From NCBI RefSeq assembly GCF_000760515.2, contig NW_013546132.1, positions 1 to 64,000 of the forward strand: a stretch of DNA of 64,000 nucleotides. Reading direction: 5' to 3'. Positions 61,387 to 64,000 of this stretch are shown here, piece after piece (position 1 is the stretch's first letter; each line of letters starts with the position of its first letter). The notes under the pieces were generated by a model. The model was not told the origin of the DNA. It searched no databases and saw only the letters and a list, made by a program, of their open reading frames with translations. The translations under genes and the position numbers were made by a program. The DNA is from Mitosporidium daphniae (taxonomy: Eukaryota > Microsporidia).

Positions 61387-61980
61387 ATGGATGGCCTCCA
61401 CGTTTTCCGGGTGCTTCCAAAAAAGAGGATGCATTTGCCTTTGCATTCTCTTCTCCGGAGAAAATACAGCCAAGAACCGCAGCGTGTATATACCGATGGC
61501 TCTTGTAGGATGTTTGACAAGAAAAATCGCTTTGGAGGCTATGGAATATATTGGGGCCAAAACGATCCAAGTTGCGATACCTCTCCGTCATTTATGTAAA
61601 TAGAAACACCTCCAAAATCCTCGAAGGCACCCCATCTAACTCCAGAGGCGAGTTGACCGCCGTCATCGAGGCTATTAAAATGCATCACTCTGACGTCCCG
61701 CTAGTGATCNTTACAGATTCTAGCTATGTTATAAAAGGTACGTCATTGCGCTGACTTGCCTCAATTAGTTGTGCATGGCATAAGAAAAAATCTTTACAAG
61801 CTCTTCCAAAATCATGATCTTNTTGAGCAGCTATCACAGGTGTTAAATGACAGCGTTTCGTTTAAACACGTCCTAAAGGCTTCCAATTGTCCCGGAAACG
61901 TCGCGGCAGACAAGCTTGCCAGGGATGCCTCAAAAAAGGCGATGTCGATTGCCATTTTGGAGCAAACGTCCAACGTTTGA
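61387..61980 (+). CDS. RNH1: Ribonuclease H1, frame interrupted
   Basis: RNase H1 degrades RNA in RNA-DNA hybrids. Catalytic residues are all visible: VYTDGSC (Asp), SNSRGELTAVIEAI (Glu), TDSSYVIK (Asp) and VAADKLARDA (Asp). The N-terminus (MDGLHVFRVLPKKRMHLPLHS) could be a mitochondrial presequence; no hybrid-binding domain is seen. The frame shifts between 61571 and 61603. A canonical 17-nt GT-AG intron (61587-61603) restores it, but a 32-nt excision with a non-GT donor would give the better protein match (NDPRNTSKILEG). A 31-nt intron at 61738-61768 is clear. Two ambiguous bases (61710, 61822) lie inside the gene, so a sequencing error is also possible. Confidence 0.8.
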
Positions 61981-62794
61981 TGCTATTTATTTTATAATAA
62001 AAATTCGGCATTTCATTTCAAATCTGCACTGTCAATTGGGTCTATCCAGGCTTGTGCGGTCAGCTCTCTTTTACTCGGCAAACAGGGATATCGCCCAGCT
62101 GGATTCCCTTATGGAGTTAGAGTCTAGAGGCTTGATCTCGCCATGCCAAGTGTTTACAAATCCCCACTCAGCTACCTCGTCAAGCGACAAGTTATTTTTC
62201 TTCAAGTTTTTCAGAGACCATTACGGAATTAAACTCTTCTCGTTTGAAGGGCCATTTCCAAACACAAATAGAGCTACAATTAACGAACTAGAACGCGCCA
62301 ACAATGAGAAACGCCCTTGCTTTTCCAACGATCCCGTGCAAAGGCTCCCTTACTGGTCAAATTTGGGCAGCAAGAATCTATGCGAGAATATTAAATTTTA
62401 CAAACCCAAAGGCTTGACTTCTTCTTGCGTTCCAAATGATGTTCTGGCTGATTCGTTAAATAAAAACAGCCAGAAAGAAAAAAGGGAGCTTCATCCAACC
62501 AATGACCGCATTGAACAAAGAAGCTTTGCTTACGGATTTCCTGCAGCTCAGAAGGAATGTACGTTAATGTAAACACATGGCAGTGCGTCTACATCGAAGA
62601 AAGCGTCTTTTTTAAAAAACACCAAGGCAATATCTGCTAATCGGCACGAACAGGGCTTTTCTAAGGCGAGCAGGGGTTCTAACTGTGCTCATGTGGCCTC
62701 TAACGCTCCCCGTGGCAATCACACTACTGTTATGAAACCGATCAAATATTCGCAACAGAATTCTGCTCAAAATGACGTTATAAAAGACCGATGA
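61916..62794 (+). CDS. Uncharacterised basic protein, two exons
   Basis: A frame of 218 codons overlaps the end of the RNase H1 gene. Because of that overlap, the later ATG at 62111 (MELESRGLI) is a good alternative start. The main part contains FFFKFFRDHYGIKLFSFEGPF and a disordered Lys/Asn/Ser tail. A short intron of about 21 nt near 62562-62582 would join it to an open, Ser/Asn/Lys-rich second part ending at TGA 62794. I recognise no family. The start, the intron and even the extent are uncertain. Confidence 0.4.
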
Positions 62795-63005
62795 ATATCG
62801 TTTGGAGCTGCAGGGAATACGCCGTTTTCGTCTTTGACTGATGGAACGACATTCCCTTGCTTCTATTGATACATATGAGGCAATATTTCCTAGCTCCAAC
62901 TCCAGCTCTTTAAAATATATTCCCAAAATCACTAGTTAAACGATGTTTCCCCTGTTTGAGGATGGTTCTATTTAGGGCCTGCTGCATATGTCTAGATAAA
63001 TAAAC

Positions 63006-63864
63006 TTATTTTATAGACGAATAGAAATAGTTAATGATTGGACCATTGGCTGGGACTGGAATCCATTTCTCTAAGGGCCAAGGGAGATACAAGCATGGAA
63101 GCAAAGAACCGGGTACGGGTGTCAAATTTGACTTTGAAAACATCTCCTCTAATTCATGGGGGGTCAAGTATTTTGTAGCATCATGGGTGCCCTTGGGCAC
63201 CAAATTCAATATGTTTTCAGCCAGGTTTATCNTAAGAAGCTCAGAAAGCTTCGAACGGTTTATTGTTGAGAGTATAAGTAGCCCATTTTGCTATTTGTTA
63301 ATAAGTAGCCTTACTTTTAGCAATCCGGAAAGATCAGAGACAAATAAATTGGGATCGTTTACATGTTCGATTACTTCAAGAGCCACTATTACGTCAAAGG
63401 AGGATGGTTTCGATAACAGCAAATCTATTTGAGATCAAATTGGGTACCTGAAGAGCTTTGGGCCTCAAAGCAAATTTTTAAAGGCAATCCATCACATGCC
63501 CTTCTAGCCACCTCGACATTTGATGCAGAGGCATCAATGCCCAGGACATTTGCCCCCAAGCGAGCAAGAGGCTAAAAATGGAAGATCCTTAATGTACCTT
63601 GGAAACCAATCCACCGCCACAGCCAACATCTAAAATACGGAGTGACGAGATTGACGTGGTATTGAAATGGTGCCCGATTTGATCCATTATGTACCTCATC
63701 CTTAGCTGGGTCATTAGATGTAGCGGACGAAATGGGCCGTTTTGGTCCCACCAAAAACTAGACAACCTGGAAAACTTTTCTACTTCCTTCTCATTGATTG
63801 TGGTCGTTGGACGAGAATGCGAAGCAAACGCCCGATGACAGCCGAAATGTTTGACCAAATTCAT
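63006..63864 (-). CDS. COQ3: Ubiquinone biosynthesis O-methyltransferase
   Basis: COQ3 catalyses the SAM-dependent O-methylations in coenzyme Q synthesis in the mitochondrial matrix. There are four exons with introns of 26, 23 and 24 nt. The protein starts MNLVKHFGCHRAFASHSR, a likely presequence, then EVEKFSRLSSFWWDQNGPFRPLH (typical Coq3/UbiG N-terminal WWDxxGxxxPLH). The SAM motif is [45 protein letters not shown] follows, then GLLILSTINRS and the C-terminal GTHDATKYLTPHELEEM (family GTHDxxKFxxPxEL). One ambiguous base lies at 63232. Length about 260 aa is normal. Confidence 0.92.
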
Positions 63865-63878
63865 AATTTTTAAAAAGG

Positions 63879-64000
63879 ATGATTTTTAGGAACGGATCCA
63901 GTATTGCCCCCTCGCCGCTATTTGCTTTGTCATCTAAAAGCAACAATATTGCCCTTTCTGAGGTTATTATACTTTGTAAAAATAGTAGCCTGCCTGCTTC
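63879..64000 (+). CDS. Start of a gene cut by the window edge
   Basis: An open frame begins at ATG 63879 (MIFRNGSSIAPSPLFA) and runs without a stop to the end of the window (about 40 codons). It is divergent from COQ3 across 14 bases, which is tight even for this genome. The residues seen do not identify it. It may be the 5' part of a real gene or a chance open frame. Confidence 0.3.
   Translation, partial: MIFRNGSSIAPSPLFALSSKSNNIALSEVIILCKNSSLPA

Noticed and set aside
62612-62932. 106-codon minus-strand frame
   Set aside because: No motif and Arg/Ser-biased; it lies opposite the likely second exon of the plus-strand gene ending at 62794.
1-64000. CRISPR arrays, insertion sequences, rRNA genes, bacterial promoters or ribosome-binding sites
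   Set aside because: None seen; spliceosomal introns and eukaryotic gene families throughout make bacterial features inapplicable, and no rRNA core sequence was recognised.

Overview
This window looks like nuclear DNA from a compact eukaryotic genome. The best fit is a deep-branching fungus of the Rozella/Cryptomycota to early-Microsporidia grade (Mitosporidium- or Paramicrosporidium-like); this placement is an inference from gene content and architecture, not from a phylogeny. Genes are packed 30-500 bases apart on both strands. Many are cut by GT-AG introns of only about 23-35 nt, found here because protein families continue across frame changes. The gene set is fully eukaryotic: exocyst, monopolin, SM protein, GCN2, E1, RPL5 and PNUTS. 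COQ3, an MRM2-type rRNA methyltransferase and an Mpv17/SYM1 protein argue for a real mitochondrion with ubiquinone, which canonical Microsporidia have lost.

Layout: 0.3-5.3 kb (minus) holds an uncharacterised protein, an Exo70-like exocyst subunit with 11 tiny introns, and a Csm1/Pcs1 monopolin subunit. 5.5-11 kb (plus) holds a secreted Ser-rich surface protein, a PiT phosphate permease and a tandem pair of membrane-anchored monothiol glutaredoxin-like proteins. 11-18.4 kb (minus) holds a KIN1-type kinase, MRM2, SYM1/Mpv17 and three unrecognised proteins, two of them membrane-associated. 18.6-25 kb holds casein kinase 1, a DUF167 protein, a METTL25-type protein and an acidic Cys-containing protein. 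25.7-33 kb holds a nucleolin-like NSR1, a secreted AT-rich protein carrying a perfect 21-bp palindrome, the exosome cofactor MPP6, and the E1 enzyme UBA1. 33-41.9 kb holds an RRM protein, CTF18, PSO2/SNM1 and SLY1. 42-47.6 kb holds PNUTS, a polyprenol reductase, tRNA isopentenyltransferase, a miniature NEDD1-like coiled coil and a metallothionein-like protein. 47.7-57 kb holds GCN2, RPL5 and HSP104. 57-64 kb holds an SDR, a low-complexity protein, USB1, RNase H1, an unrecognised protein, COQ3 and a gene running off the end.

No operon logic applies, but themes recur: secretion and Golgi trafficking (Exo70, SLY1, DFG10), chromosome maintenance (Csm1, CTF18, PSO2, RNase H1), RNA processing (MPP6, USB1, NSR1, PNUTS, MOD5) and stress/proteostasis (UBA1, HSP104, GCN2, metallothionein). 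The most unusual signal is architectural. Three introns, two in CTF18 and one in PSO2, are longer than the rest and can be read as two or three complete GT...AG units of 25-35 nt placed exactly end to end with no exon between them.
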